NCBI GenBank assembly: GCA_963792175.1
Contig: CAWBVG010000008.1
Coordinates: 62,001 to 126,000, forward strand
DNA from: CAWBVG01 sp963792175
GTDB lineage: Bacteria > Acidobacteriota > Vicinamibacteria > Vicinamibacterales > CAVVIG01
DNA length: 64,000 nt
Direction: 5' to 3'
In this document: positions 46,153 through 56,179 of the stretch, piece by piece
Position numbering within the stretch: position 1 is the first letter of the stretch
Layout: each line of letters starts with the position of its first letter
The notes under the pieces: generated by a model
What the model was told of the DNA's origin: nothing
The model's input: the letters and a program-made list of their open reading frames with translations, nothing else
Database searches by the model: none
Made by a program: the position numbers and the translations under genes

Positions 46153-47331
46153 TTGAGAAAAGTTTCACAACGCCAGTTTCAAAAAACAGTGTCCACGTTG
46201 ATCCCGGTCCTGACGGCCTACGAGAAGGAACACCTCGGCGAGCGCCAGCCGCTGCCGGAGCGCTATCTCTCGCTCTCGGACGAGGAGATGGACCGGCGCA
46301 TCCTCGCCGCCAAGCGGACGCTCGGCCGCCGTCTCGTCATCCTCGGTCATCACTATCAGCGCGACGAAGTGATCAAGTTCGCCGACTACACCGGCGACTC
46401 GTACAAGCTCGCCGGTCAGGTGAGCCGTCACCCCGACGCCGAATTCATCGTCTTCTGCGGCGTGCACTTCATGGCCGAGAGCGCCGACGTGCTGAGCGGC
46501 GACCGTCAGCAGGTGATTCTGCCCGACCTCGCCGCCGGCTGTTCGATGGCCGACATGGCCGACCCCGATCAGCTCGAACAGTGCTGGAGCGACCTCGAAC
46601 AGATGCTCGGCGGCGCGGCCGGCATCGTGCCCGTCACCTACATCAACTCGGCGGCGTCAATCAAAGCGTTCTGCGGCGAGCACGGCGGCGTCGTCTGCAC
46701 CTCGTCGAATGCCGCCGCCACGTTGAAGTGGGCCTGGGAACGCGGCGAGCGGATCCTCTTCCTGCCGGACCAGCATCTGGGTCGCAACACGGCGTACAAG
46801 ATGGGCGTGCCTCTGGACCGGATGGTGGTCTGGGATCCCAACGAGATCTGGGGCGGCCTCGAGCCGGACGCGCTCGAGAACGCCCGCATCATCCTCTGGA
46901 AAGGGCACTGCTCGGTTCACACGCGATTCACCGTGCGGCAGATCGAGAACATCCGCGCGCAGCATCCCGGCGTGCGCGTCATCGTGCACCCGGAAGTGCC
47001 GCTCGAGGTCGTGCAGGCGGCCGACGATTCGGGCTCGACGGAGTACATCATCAAGACGGTGAGCCAGAGTCCGGCCGGATCGATCTGGGCGGTCGGGACC
47101 GAGATCCACCTCGTCAACCGCCTCGCGCGGCAGATGCAGCCCGACCGCACGGTCCTGTCGCTCGATCAATTCGGCTGCCTCTGCTCGACCATGTTCCGCG
47201 TCTCGCCGAACCACCTCTTGTGGACGCTCGAAGGGCTCGTCGACGGCCACGTCTACAACCGCATCACCGTCCCCGACCATCAGAAGCACTGGACCAAGGT
47301 CGCGCTGGATCGGATGCTCTCCATCTCGTAG
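46153..47331 (+). CDS. nadA: Quinolinate synthase NadA
   Basis: About 390 residues. It shows LVILGHHYQRDEVIKFADYT, the cluster cysteines in VFCGVHFMAESADVL, GVVCTSSNAAATLKWAW and FGCLCSTMFRVSP, and PDQHLGRNTAYKMGV. It condenses iminoaspartate with dihydroxyacetone phosphate in NAD synthesis and needs a [4Fe-4S] cluster. The frame opens with TTG at 46153; GTG at 46189 is an alternative start. The frame is intact. Confidence 0.95.
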   Translation: MRKVSQRQFQKTVSTLIPVLTAYEKEHLGERQPLPERYLSLSDEEMDRRILAAKRTLGRRLVILGHHYQRDEVIKFADYTGDSYKLAGQVSRHPDAEFIVFCGVHFMAESADVLSGDRQQVILPDLAAGCSMADMADPDQLEQCWSDLEQMLGGAAGIVPVTYINSAASIKAFCGEHGGVVCTSSNAAATLKWAWERGERILFLPDQHLGRNTAYKMGVPLDRMVVWDPNEIWGGLEPDALENARIILWKGHCSVHTRFTVRQIENIRAQHPGVRVIVHPEVPLEVVQAADDSGSTEYIIKTVSQSPAGSIWAVGTEIHLVNRLARQMQPDRTVLSLDQFGCLCSTMFRVSPNHLLWTLEGLVDGHVYNRITVPDHQKHWTKVALDRMLSIS

Positions 47332-47374
47332 GGGCGGACCTGCGTGTCCGCCCTGGCCGACACATGGGTCGGCC
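47330..47374. repeat. Two tandem GC-rich hairpins
   Basis: gggcggac/gtccgccc around ctgcgt, then ggccgac/gtcggcc around a short acatg-type loop. They start at the nadA stop. Similar 'ggggcggacctgcgtgtccgcccc' sequences are ones I recall as dispersed bacterial repeats. They could serve as the nadA terminator but lack a T-run. Confidence 0.65.
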
Positions 47375-47443
47375 ACTACGCCTTGCCTCGGATCTCGCGA
47401 GGAAGTACGATCCTCAGGTTCTACCCGCTAAGGAGGACGTCCG

Positions 47444-48043
<600 letters not shown>

Positions 48044-48044
48044 T

Positions 48045-48180
48045 CCTGAGGGCAGGCCAGGGCAGGATAGGCGGGACGGGCAGGAAGGGCAGACACGGAT
48101 CCGCTCGCCATCCAGCCTGATCCAGCTCGCCACCCGTCCAGCCCCTCCCGCCCATCCTGCCCATGTCCCTGTCCGCCGTC
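48045..48180. repeat. Degenerate inverted repeat (gggcagg words)
   Basis: Left arm 48045-48095 repeats gggcagg, ggcggga and ggaagggc; right arm 48107-48180 repeats the complementary words (cagcccctcccgcccatcctgccc). It spans from just after the sod stop to the first codons of the next gene, whose ATG (48163) is inside the right arm. Confidence 0.75.
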
Positions 48181-48963
48181 CTCTTCCTCTTCCTCGCGCA
48201 TCTGGGCGTCGGGATTGTGTTCACGCTCGTGCTCGTGTCACGCGAAGCGGGGGTCAAATTCTTCCGCTTCAACGCGGGTCTGGCAGCGATTCTGATTGCC
48301 GTCGCGCTGGCGTTTCGTCCACCGGCATCCGATCCGCTCAGCACGGCTGCGCTCGTCGCGCTCGCGCTGTCGGAACTGGGCGTGGTCGTCTATTGGGCGA
48401 CCGTGGGCCGGGGGCTGGCCTCGATTCGTCCGCTGCTCGTGGCGCTGGCCGTCGGCGGCGGCACCACCGCGGTCATCCTGCAGGCGCTGGCAGTGGCGTC
48501 GCAGCGGAGCGTGCCGGTGCAGGCGCTCACCGTGGCGAGCTTCCTCAGCTCGGCGGCGATGCTCGGCGGCGCGTGCACGGCGATGATTCTCGGTCACTGG
48601 TACCTCGTCATTCCCTCGATGCAGGTGTCGCACCTCCAGTCCATCGTCAAGGTTCACATCGCATCGATGGTGGTGAGAGTCGCCGTGGTGGGCGCCGCCG
48701 TGGTGTTCGCCATTGCGACGTGGCAGCCGGGGCTTGGTCCGAGCTTCCGCCACTACATCCTGTCGGTCGACGGCGTGTTCTTCTGGCAGCGCGTGCTGTT
48801 CGGTCTGGCGGGACCGGCGCTGCTGTCGTATCTCACCTGGGAAACGGCAAAAATCCGGTCGACGCAGTCGGCGACCGGGATTCTCTACGTCGATTTCTTC
48901 ACCGTCGTCGTCGGCGAAGTCCTGGCCAAGTACATCCTCCTCGCGACGCGTGTGCCCGTGTAG
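48163..48963 (+). CDS. Polytopic membrane protein, unknown
   Basis: A 266-residue protein with about eight hydrophobic segments (AVLFLFLAHLGVGIVFTLVL, LLVALAVGGGTTAVILQALA, VVRVAVVGAAVVFAIATW, LFGLAGPALLSYLTWETAKI). One motif, GHWYLVIPSMQVSHLQSIVK, contains His residues at a membrane edge, reminiscent of haem-binding membrane proteins, but I cannot assign a family. The start codon is inside the repeat. It is followed by the SRP RNA gene. Confidence 0.72.
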   Translation: MSLSAVLFLFLAHLGVGIVFTLVLVSREAGVKFFRFNAGLAAILIAVALAFRPPASDPLSTAALVALALSELGVVVYWATVGRGLASIRPLLVALAVGGGTTAVILQALAVASQRSVPVQALTVASFLSSAAMLGGACTAMILGHWYLVIPSMQVSHLQSIVKVHIASMVVRVAVVGAAVVFAIATWQPGLGPSFRHYILSVDGVFFWQRVLFGLAGPALLSYLTWETAKIRSTQSATGILYVDFFTVVVGEVLAKYILLATRVPV

Positions 48964-48979
48964 TAGAGTGAAGGTTTGC

Positions 48980-49101
48980 GGGTTGCACCGCGGTCCGGAA
49001 CCTGTGCAATTTCAGACTGCGAACCGCGTCAGGGCCGGAAGGCAGCAGCGCTAAACAGATCCTGACATGTGCCGCAGGCACTCCGGATCGCGGTGGAGCC
49101 C
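48980..49101 (+). ncRNA. ffs: Small bacterial SRP RNA (4.5S type)
   Basis: The domain IV hallmark is clear: gtcagggccggaaggcagcagc then aaacagatcctgac, the Ffh-binding hairpin. Flanking arms caccgcggtccgga (48986-48999) and tccggatcgcggtg (49082-49095) pair to close the rod. Its place directly upstream of dnaX is the common bacterial arrangement. Ends are approximate. Confidence 0.9.
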
Positions 49102-49136
49102 GTAATCCGAAATCCGAATCCGCAATCCGAAATCGA
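49102..49136. repeat. Direct repeat (aatccga words) before dnaX
   Basis: Four variants of aatccga (taatccg, aaatccga, atccgca, atccgaaatcg) fill the space between the SRP RNA and the dnaX ATG. The word equals one arm of the repeat at 21854-21948, but no second arm is seen here. No ribosome-binding site is visible. Confidence 0.7.
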
Positions 49137-50910
49137 ATGAGTTACCAGGTCATCGCGCGGAAATGGCGGCCGCAGAAGTTCGACGACGTCGTCGGACAGC
49201 AGGCGGTGACGCGGACGCTGCGCAACGCGCTGGCGAGCGGACGGCTCGCGCATGCGTTCGTGTTCGCCGGGCCGCGCGGCGTCGGCAAGACGACGTCGGC
49301 GCGGATTCTCGCCCGGGCGCTGAGCTGCGTGAACGGGCCGACGCCGGATCCGTGCGGCGTCTGCGAGCCGTGCGTCGAGATTGCGGAGGGCCGCGACATC
49401 GACGTCCTGGAAATTGACGCCGCCACTCACACGCAGGTCGAGAACGTCCGCGAAGTCATCATCCAGGGTCTCTCGATCGCGCCGGTCAGGAACCGCTACA
49501 AGATTTTCATCATCGACGAAGTGCACCAGTTGTCGGGACACTCGTTCAACGCGCTGCTCAAGTCGATTGAAGAGCCGCCGCCGCACGTCGTGTTCATGAT
49601 GGCGACGACCGAGCTCGAGAAGATTCCCGAAACCGTGCTGTCGCGGTCGCAGGTCTACGAGTTCCGCACCATCAGCTCGAAGACCATCGCCGAGCAGCTC
49701 AGGCGCATCGTCGACGCCGAAGGCATCACCGCCGGCGACGACGGGCTGCTGCTGATCGCGCGCGATGCCGAAGGGAGCATGCGCGACGCGCAGAGCAAGC
49801 TCGATCAGGTCATCGCCTTCACCGGAAAGACGATTGCCGCGGGCGATGTGGCGACGGTCCTCGGACTGGTCGGCCGCGATCTGTTGCTCGACACCGTGCA
49901 GGCGGTTGCCGACGAGGACGCCCCGGCAGCCTTTGCGCTCGCCGCTCGCGCCGTCGACATGGGCTACGACCTGCGCGCAGTCTGCCGCGAGCTGTCCCGT
50001 GTCGTGCGGGATCTGCTGGTGCTGTCGGTCGATCCGTCGCGGATCAACGACCCCGAGATCGCGAGCGAAGGCGAGCGCGATCGGCTGAAGGCGCTGGCCG
50101 GCCGCTACTCCCGCGAGGATCTGCTGCGCGCGTTCGATCTGCTCGCGCGCGCCGAAGCCGACGTCCGCGCCGCCGCCCAGCCGCGGTATCACCTCGAGAT
50201 GGCGCTCCTGCGGTGGATTTATCTGCGGAAAATCGTGCCGATCGAGGATCTGATCGCCGGCGCGCCCAGCGTCCCGCGCGGTCAGCCCACGCCGGCAAGC
50301 GCAAAACCTGCGGCGCAGTCGCCGCTGGTGTCTCAGGCGGCGGCGGCCGCGTCCCGCGCGGCGACAGCGCGTGTACTCGCGAATGCCGCACCCGGCACCA
50401 GAACACCTACCCTAGCACCTGGCACCACAGCACCTGGCACCACAGCACCTGGCACCAAAGCACCTAGCACCACCGCACCTAGCACCCTAGCACCTAGCAC
50501 CCTGGCACCGAGTGCGACCCCGCCCGCGTCCGGCAGTCTGAAAAACGCCCTCCTGGCTGAGATTCGCAAATCAAAGCAGGTGTTCTACAACATGGTCGTG
50601 GCGCAGGCGCAGAAGATCGAAGTCGCGGGCGATCGCGTGACGTTCACGTTCGCGCCGAATCAACGGACGCTCCGCGACACCTTCGAGCAGAACCGGCCGT
50701 GGCTCGAGTCGATCGGACAGCAGGTGGCCGGCCGCCGTCTGGTGTTCGCGGCTCAGACGCAGAGCGAGGCGTCCGGTCCCGCCGCCGAATCCGCCGACGA
50801 AGCCACCGGACAAGAAAGCCGTGCTGCGCGAGCAGGCGCTGGCTGACGCCAGCGTCCAGACGATGCTCGAGATGTTTCCCGCGGAAATCCGCGACGTCGA
50901 AGAGATGTAG
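49137..50910 (+). CDS. dnaX: DNA polymerase III subunit gamma/tau DnaX (frameshifted end)
   Basis: AAA+ clamp-loader subunit. It shows SYQVIARKWRPQKFDDVVGQ, Walker A FAGPRGVGKTTSARILARAL, the zinc cysteines from SCVNGPTPDPCGVCEPCVE, YKIFIIDEVHQLSGHSFNAL and the sensor region MMATTELEKIPETVLSRS. A low-complexity linker (50397-50515) separates domain III from the tau C-terminus. One extra base near 50780-50800 hides the end; correcting it gives DKKAVLREQALADASVQTML and stop 50908-50910. This does not resemble the usual gamma-generating slip site. Confidence 0.95.
50397..50515 (+). repeat. Low-complexity tandem repeat in dnaX linker
   Basis: About nine variants of a 12-base unit (gcacctggcacc, gcacctagcacc) encode APGTTAPGTTAPGTKAPST and similar. 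The spelling of the words resembles the intergenic elements of this window, but here the unit keeps the frame. The resulting Pro/Thr/Ala linker is compatible with DnaX function. Confidence 0.8.
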
Positions 50911-50911
50911 C

Positions 50912-51202
50912 ATGAACATTCCACAGATGATGAAGCAGGCGCAGCAGATGCAGGAGCGCCTGAAGAAGCAGATGGCGGAGCTCAAGGTCGAGGGCAACGC
51001 GGGCGGCGGCATGGTGACGGTCGTCGTCAACGGCGCCAAGCAGATTCAGTCCCTCAAGATCGATCCCGAGGTCGTGTCGAAAGACGACGTGGAAATGCTG
51101 CAGGACCTCATCGTCGCGGCCGTGAACGACGCCCATCGAAAGGCCGACGAAGAAATGGCGCAAAAGATGGGCGGCATGCTGCCTCCGGGCATGAATCTGT
51201 AA
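50912..51202 (+). CDS. ybaB: Nucleoid-associated protein YbaB/EbfC
   Basis: A 96-residue protein. MNIPQMMKQAQQMQERLKKQ and NGAKQIQSLKIDPEVVSKDD and LQDLIVAAVNDAHRKADEEM cover the YbaB fold, a dimeric DNA-binding protein. It starts two bases after the corrected dnaX stop and leads into recR, the classical dnaX-ybaB-recR order. Confidence 0.96.
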   Translation: MNIPQMMKQAQQMQERLKKQMAELKVEGNAGGGMVTVVVNGAKQIQSLKIDPEVVSKDDVEMLQDLIVAAVNDAHRKADEEMAQKMGGMLPPGMNL

Positions 51203-51203
51203 C

Positions 51204-51794
51204 TTGCTGCCCGAGCCGCTGATTCGACTCGTCGAGGAGCTCCAGCGCCTGCCCGGCATCGGCCCCAAGGGCGCGCAGCGGCTCGCCTTTCACATTCTCA
51301 AGACGCCGCGCGAGGACGCCGACCGGCTCGCCGACGCCGTTCGCAACGTCAAGGAACGCGTCACCTACTGCTCGGTCTGCAACAACATCACCGACGCCGA
51401 TCCCTGCGCCTATTGCAGCAGCGCGACCCGCGATCCCAAGGTCATCTGCGTGGTCGAGGAGCCGCAGAACGTGTCGGCGATCGAGAAGACTCGCGAGTTC
51501 AAGGGGACCTATCACGTCCTGATGGGTGCGCTCTCGCCGCTGCAGGGCATCGGACCCGACGACCTGAAGATCAAGGGGTTGCTGTCCCGCGTCAACGGCG
51601 GCGTCACCGAAATCATCCTCGCCACGAATCCCAACGTCGAAGGCGAAGCCACGGCGATCTATCTGGCGCGGCTGCTCAAGCCGCTCGGCGTCAAGGTCAC
51701 GCGGATCGCGATGGGCGTGCCGGTCGGCAGCGATCTCGAGTACGCGGACGAAGTGACGATGCACAAGGCGCTCGAAGGACGGCGCGAGGTCTAG
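51204..51794 (+). CDS. recR: Recombination protein RecR
   Basis: A 196-residue protein. It has an HhH (LVEELQRLPGIGPKGAQRLA), four zinc cysteines in TYCSVCNNITDADPCAYC, and a Toprim domain (ICVVEEPQNVSAIEKTREF, YHVLMGALSPLQGIGPDDLK) ending VGSDLEYADEVTMHKALEGR. It acts with RecF and RecO in gap repair. The start is TTG at 51204, one base after the ybaB stop. Confidence 0.96.
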   Translation: MLPEPLIRLVEELQRLPGIGPKGAQRLAFHILKTPREDADRLADAVRNVKERVTYCSVCNNITDADPCAYCSSATRDPKVICVVEEPQNVSAIEKTREFKGTYHVLMGALSPLQGIGPDDLKIKGLLSRVNGGVTEIILATNPNVEGEATAIYLARLLKPLGVKVTRIAMGVPVGSDLEYADEVTMHKALEGRREV

Positions 51795-51802
51795 GTTCGC
51801 TG

Positions 51803-52404
51803 ATGCTGCCGCAGGCGTACGAGCTCCCGGCGGCGCTATTCCTGTTCCTGGCCGGCGCCGTGTCGTGTCTTGCGGGCTACCGACTGTTCAAGCTCGTGCT
51901 CGGCATCTACGGCTTCATTCTCGGCGCCGGACTGGCCAGCTCCGCGATGGGCGCCAGCAACACCGTCGGCATGATCGCCGCCGCGCTGGCCGGCGGCATC
52001 GTTGGCGCGCTCATCCTGGTCTTTGCCTACTTCATCGGCATCGCGCTCGTCGGCGCGGGCCTTGGCGCGCTGGTCCTCCACTTCGGGTGGAGCTACGTGC
52101 GGCCCGGCGATCCGCCCGCGTTGGCGGTCATCGGCATGGCGCTCGTCGGCGCCATCGGCGCGATGGTGCTGCAGCGCTACGTGATCGTCGTGTCCACGGC
52201 CTTCGGCGGCGCGTGGACGATGATTCTCGGTGGCCTCGCCCTGGCGGGCGAGCGCGTGGCCGCACGGACGGCGCACAGCCAGTCGGTGTGGATTCTCTAT
52301 CCGACGCGCCGCGTCCAGCCACCAGATGGGTTCCGATCGCGTGGGTCGCGCTCGGCCTGGTCGGTGCCGCGGTGCAGCTGGGTGTCACGGGACGCAAGAG
52401 TTAG
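51803..52404 (+). CDS. DUF4203-type membrane protein (frameshifted end)
   Basis: Repeated glycine-rich helices (FLFLAGAVSCLAGYRLFKLV, GIYGFILGAGLASSAMGASN, AAALAGGIVGALILVFAYFI, VSTAFGGAWTMILGGLALAG) match the TMEM198/DUF4203 pattern. An indel near 52310 must be corrected to reach a last helix (WVPIAWVALGLVGAAVQLGV) and the stop at 52404. Function unknown. It follows recR by eight bases. Confidence 0.72.
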
Positions 52405-52421
52405 CATGAGGAGGAACGCTG

Positions 52422-52862
52422 ATGGCGACGTTTGAACGGCACGTGGATGTGGATTGGAAGGGATCGGTAACGGAGGGACAGGGCGACGCGAAGGCCGGCA
52501 CCGGGGCGTTCACGCTGCCGGTGTCGTTTCCGGCGCGCATCGGCGATCCGGGCGGGAAGACGAGCCCCGAGGAATTGATGGCCGCGGCGCACGCCGCCTG
52601 TTACGCGATGGCGTTGAACGGCACGCTCGGACGCAAGCAGGCGTCGGCGGATCGCACCGTGGTGCGCGCGACGATCACCGCGGACAAAGGTGATGCGGGC
52701 ATCAAGATCATGTCGTCGAAGCTCGAGGTCACGGCCTACGGGCTGAAGGGGATCGAGCCGTCGCAGTTTGCCGAGGTCGCGAAAGAGGCGGAGGGGCGCT
52801 GCCCCGTCTCGAATGCGTATCGCGGCACGATGCAGATCACGGTCGACGCCAAGGTCGGATAG
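52422..52862 (+). CDS. osmC: OsmC-family peroxiredoxin
   Basis: A 146-residue protein. The two redox cysteines are in LMAAAHAACYAMALNGTLG and AEGRCPVSNAYRGTMQIT, with GGKTSPEELMAAAH and KSSKLEVTAYGLKGI-type strands between. OsmC proteins reduce organic hydroperoxides. A good Shine-Dalgarno sequence (gaggagg, 52408-52414) lies seven bases before the ATG. Intact. Confidence 0.92.
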   Translation: MATFERHVDVDWKGSVTEGQGDAKAGTGAFTLPVSFPARIGDPGGKTSPEELMAAAHAACYAMALNGTLGRKQASADRTVVRATITADKGDAGIKIMSSKLEVTAYGLKGIEPSQFAEVAKEAEGRCPVSNAYRGTMQITVDAKVG

Positions 52863-52901
52863 GGATCAACCCGGTTCCGCATTTGCGCGTCTAACCATCG
52901 C

Positions 52902-55394
52902 ATGGACTCCTTCGTCCGCGATGTGCGCCACGCGGTGCGTAACCTGCTGCGTACCCCGGGATTCGCCTTCATCACGATGTTCACGCTGGCGCTCGGCATC
53001 GGCGCGAACACCGCGATCTTCTCGGTCGTCAACGCGGTGATCCTGCGGCCGCTCGGCTATCCGCGGGCCGAGCGGCTGGTGTACATCTCGAGCCAGTTCC
53101 CGCAGATGGGATTCGACCAGTTCTGGATCTCGCCGCCGGAGTTCCTCGAGTTCCAGGAGCGCACGCAAGTCGTTTTCGGCGGTCGGCGCCTTCGCCACGG
53201 GTCAGGCCAACCTCACCGCGCCCGATCGTCCGCGCCGTCGTCAACTCCGGGGTTGCGTCCGCGGACCTCTTCAAGGTGCTCGGCGTCAACGCGATGTACG
53301 GGCGGACGTTCGACGATGCCGAGACCCGTCCCAACGGCCCGCCGGTGGCGATGCTGTCGTACGAGGTGTGGCAGTCGGCGTTCGGCGGCCGCGCGGACGT
53401 CCTCGGACACGCAGGTCGAGATCAACGGCATCCGCCGCACCATCGTCGGCATCATGCCGCCGCGATTCGACGTCGCCGACCAGCACGTCGAGCTCTGGCT
53501 CCCGCTCGTGATCAACCCCGCGAATCGGCAGAACCGCGGCAACCACTTCCTGTACCTGATCGGGCGGCTCGCGGACGGTGCGACGCTGGCCAGCGCGAAA
53601 GCGGAGCTCGACACACTGCTCGAAGGCTGGCCGACGTCGATCGCGCGCGCCGCCGACGCCACCCGCGGTCCGCACACGCCGGACACGCAGAACCATCGCC
53701 TGCGTCTCGATCCGCTGCAGGCGCAGATCGTCGGCAGCGCGAGGACCGCCGTGCTCGTCCTGCAGGGCGCGGTGGTCTTCGTGCTGCTGATCGCCTGCGC
53801 GAACCTCGCGAACCTGCTGCTGGCGCGCGCCGAATCGCGGCACAAGGAGTTCGCGGTGCGCATGGCGCTCGGCGCCGGACGCCTGCGGCTGCTGCGCCAG
53901 TTCATGGTGGAAGGGTGCCTGCTGTCGTGCGCCGGCGCGGCTGCTCGGCCTCGGCGTCGCGGTGTTCGGCGTGCGCGCGCTGATCGCCGCCTATCCCGAC
54001 AGCCTGCCGCGGTCGGCGGACGTGTCCCTCGACGTCGGCGTTCTCGCGTTCACCCTGGTCGATCGGCCTCGCCACCGGCGCCGTCTTCGGCCTGGCGCCG
54101 CTGCTGCACGTCGCGCCGACCGCGACCGCATCGGCGCTGAAGGAGGGCGGCACAGCGGACCACGGCCAGCGCGGGCCGCAACCGTCTGCGCCGCGGCCTG
54201 GTCGATGGGCGAAGTCGCGCTCGCGGTCGCGCTCGTCATCGGCGCCGGCCTGCTGCTGCGCACGGTGATGAACCTGGCGAACGTCGACGCCGGGTTCAAC
54301 CGCGAGTCAGCTCGTGACCTTCGCGGTCGCGCTGCCGAACGCCGACGTACTCCAAGCCGGAGCAGGTCCGGACGTTCTACACGCGGCTGCTCGAGCAGCT
54401 GCGCGCGTCCGGCGGCGTGCAGAGCGTCGCCGCGATGAGCGGCCTGCCGCCGCTCCGCCAGGTGAACGCGAACGACACCGACATCGAGGGCTACGTCGCC
54501 GCCGCCCGAAGGGCCGTTCGCCAACGTCGACTACTACAACACGGTCACGACCGGCTACGTCGAGACGATGGGCATCCCGGTGCGTCGAAGGGCGCGCGTT
54601 TCAGCCGACCGACGCGCTCGGCACCACGGTGATGATCAACCAGACGATGGCGCGAACCTTCTACAAGGATCAGAGCCCGATCGGCCGCCGCGTGCGGCCG
54701 TCGGGGCCGCCGAGCGCGAACATCCCGTGGTTCACCATCGTCGGCGTGCTGAAGGACGTGAAGCAGGGCGGCGTCGACAAGAAGACCGGCACCGAGCTGT
54801 ATTTCAATTTCGAGCAGCTGACCACCAACGCGGCCGCGAACTTCGGCGCCGGCACGATGAACATCGTCATGCGCACGACGCAGCCGCTCGACGCGCTGGC
54901 CGGCCCGATTCGCCAGATCGTGTCGCTCGCTCGATCCGGCGCTGCCGGTCGTGAAGCTGCAGTCGATGGACGATGTCTTCGCGGAGGCGATCGGCCGTCC
55001 GCGTCTGCTCGCGCAGTTGCTCGGCATCTTCGCCGGCCTCGCGATCCTGCTGGCCGCGATTGGCAGCTACGGCGTGCTGTCGTACATGGTGACGCGAGCG
55101 GCGGCGCGAAATCGGCATCCGCATGGCGCTCGGCGCGGACCGCGCCTCGGTGCTCCGCATGGTGCTGCGGCAGGGGCTCGTGCTGACCGTCGTCGGGGTT
55201 GTCGGGCGGCCTGGCGGTCGGCGTTCGCGATGAACCGCGTGCTGGCGTCGCTGCTGTTCGGCGTCCGGCCGTCGGACCCGGCGACGATCGGCGCCGTCGT
55301 GGCATTGATTGCGATGGTGGCGTTCGTCGCCTGTTACCTGCCGGCGCGGCTGGCGACGCGGGTGGATCCGATGATCGTGCTGCGAGAAGACTAA
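52902..55394 (+). CDS. MacB/FtsX-type permease, acidobacterial ADOP family (frameshifted)
   Basis: About 800 residues after correction. The start VRDVRHAVRNLLRTPGFAFI, with MFTLALGIGANTAIFSVVNA and LRPLGYPRAERLVYI, is diagnostic for acidobacterial duplicated orphan permeases. A first FtsX module (LIACANLANLLLARAESRHK, EFAVRMALGAGRLRLLRQFM) and a second (LGIFAGLAILLAAIGSYGVL, ending VACYLPARLATRVDPMIVLR) are visible. No ATPase is adjacent, as expected for 'orphan' members. Roughly ten indels break it. Substrate unknown. Confidence 0.85.
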
Positions 55395-55484
55395 ATCAAC
55401 ACGTTGGTTCGGGCGTATGGCAGTTCGAATCCCAGACAGTTGATTCCCCAGAAATCGGGCTCGACGACAGACTGAACCTCCGTC
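55395..55484. other. Spacer with tRNA-3'-like fragment
   Basis: Ninety bases between convergent genes. It contains ggcagttcgaatcccag, which resembles a tRNA T-arm, but no acceptor, D-arm or anticodon arm can be built around it. No gene is called. Confidence 0.4.
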
Positions 55485-56126
55485 TCACTCGATCAGCCCC
55501 TGAGCAAATGACTGCCACACGCTCGTCTGCGCCAGCGCGTAGAAGATTGCCCACGAGCCGAGGGTCACGCCAATGCCCCAGATGTACGCGCCATACACAC
55601 GTCTGTGCGACAACCAGTCGTATGCCGGGCCGGCAGCGAGCAACACGAGCAGGACGATCAGACCGAAGACCGGGTTGGAGAACCGCCCAGCGCCAGCGGG
55701 ACAAGTCCTCCGAGCGTGGCCATGAGCATCAGCCTCTTGTGTGTCTGGACGTGGCGACCAGCGCGATCGCCGCGCCCGTGAGCGATCCGAAGACCACCAT
55801 GTCGCGAAGCGGCGCGGCAAGGAGGAACGCAACCGGCGTGAGCGGTCCTGGCGGATTGCCATGTACTCGTGCCTCACGGCCACGATGGCTGTCACCGTGC
55901 CCGAAACGAGTATCACCACCGCGAAAAACGCGCCAGCGACCCCAACGCGGCGATGCCAGCGCGTTTTCCCCGCGTCACGAGCAGCGCCTGCGCGATGAAC
56001 AGCACCATCCAGAGCGCGAACAGGGCGCCGTGCAGATGACCGAGCGACGTCATGGTCCCTGCGGCGATAGCCACGGAATATGTCCGCGTGAACCCAACGC
56101 CGACAACACCGCGATCGCCAAGGACA
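55485..56126 (-). CDS. Polytopic membrane protein, unknown (frameshifted)
   Basis: It starts MSLAIAVL and after an indel continues GFTRTYSVAIAAGTMTSLGH, LHGALFALWMVLFIAQALLV, GVAGAFFAVVILVSGTVTAI, NPVFGLIVLLVLLAAGPAYD and ends WQSFAQGLIE. Six or so transmembrane helices; the His-containing LGHLHGALFALW motif recurs in a membrane family I cannot name. Three indels. It lies downstream of the LuxR-type gene on the same strand. Confidence 0.6.
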   Translation of the reverse strand, partial: CPWRSRCCRRWVHADIFRGYRRRDHDVARSSARRPVRALDGAVHRAGAARDAGKTRWHRRVGVAGAFFAVVILVSGTVTAIVAVRHEYMAIRQDRSRRLRSSLPRRFATWWSSDRSRARRSRWSPRPDTQEADAHGHARRTCPAGAGRFSNPVFGLIVLLVLLAAGPAYDWLSHRRVYGAYIWGIGVTLGSWAIFYALAQTSVWQSFAQGLIE

Positions 56127-56179
56127 TCGCACTGAAAAACAGGTGATCCAGTGGTCCTTCTGGACGGCAGGCGTGGATG

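Noticed and set aside
50397..50515. Possible CRISPR array
   Set aside because: Units are 12 bases, contiguous, without unique spacers, and are translated within dnaX.
50760..50830. Programmed frameshift in dnaX producing gamma and tau
   Set aside because: The shift is only about 35 codons from the end, needs a +1 change and has no A-rich slippery heptamer. It matches the insertion errors seen in other genes.
55404..55440. Possible tRNA (ggttcgggcgtatggcagttcgaatccc)
   Set aside because: Only a T-arm-like segment is present. No acceptor stem, D-arm or anticodon arm can be drawn around it.
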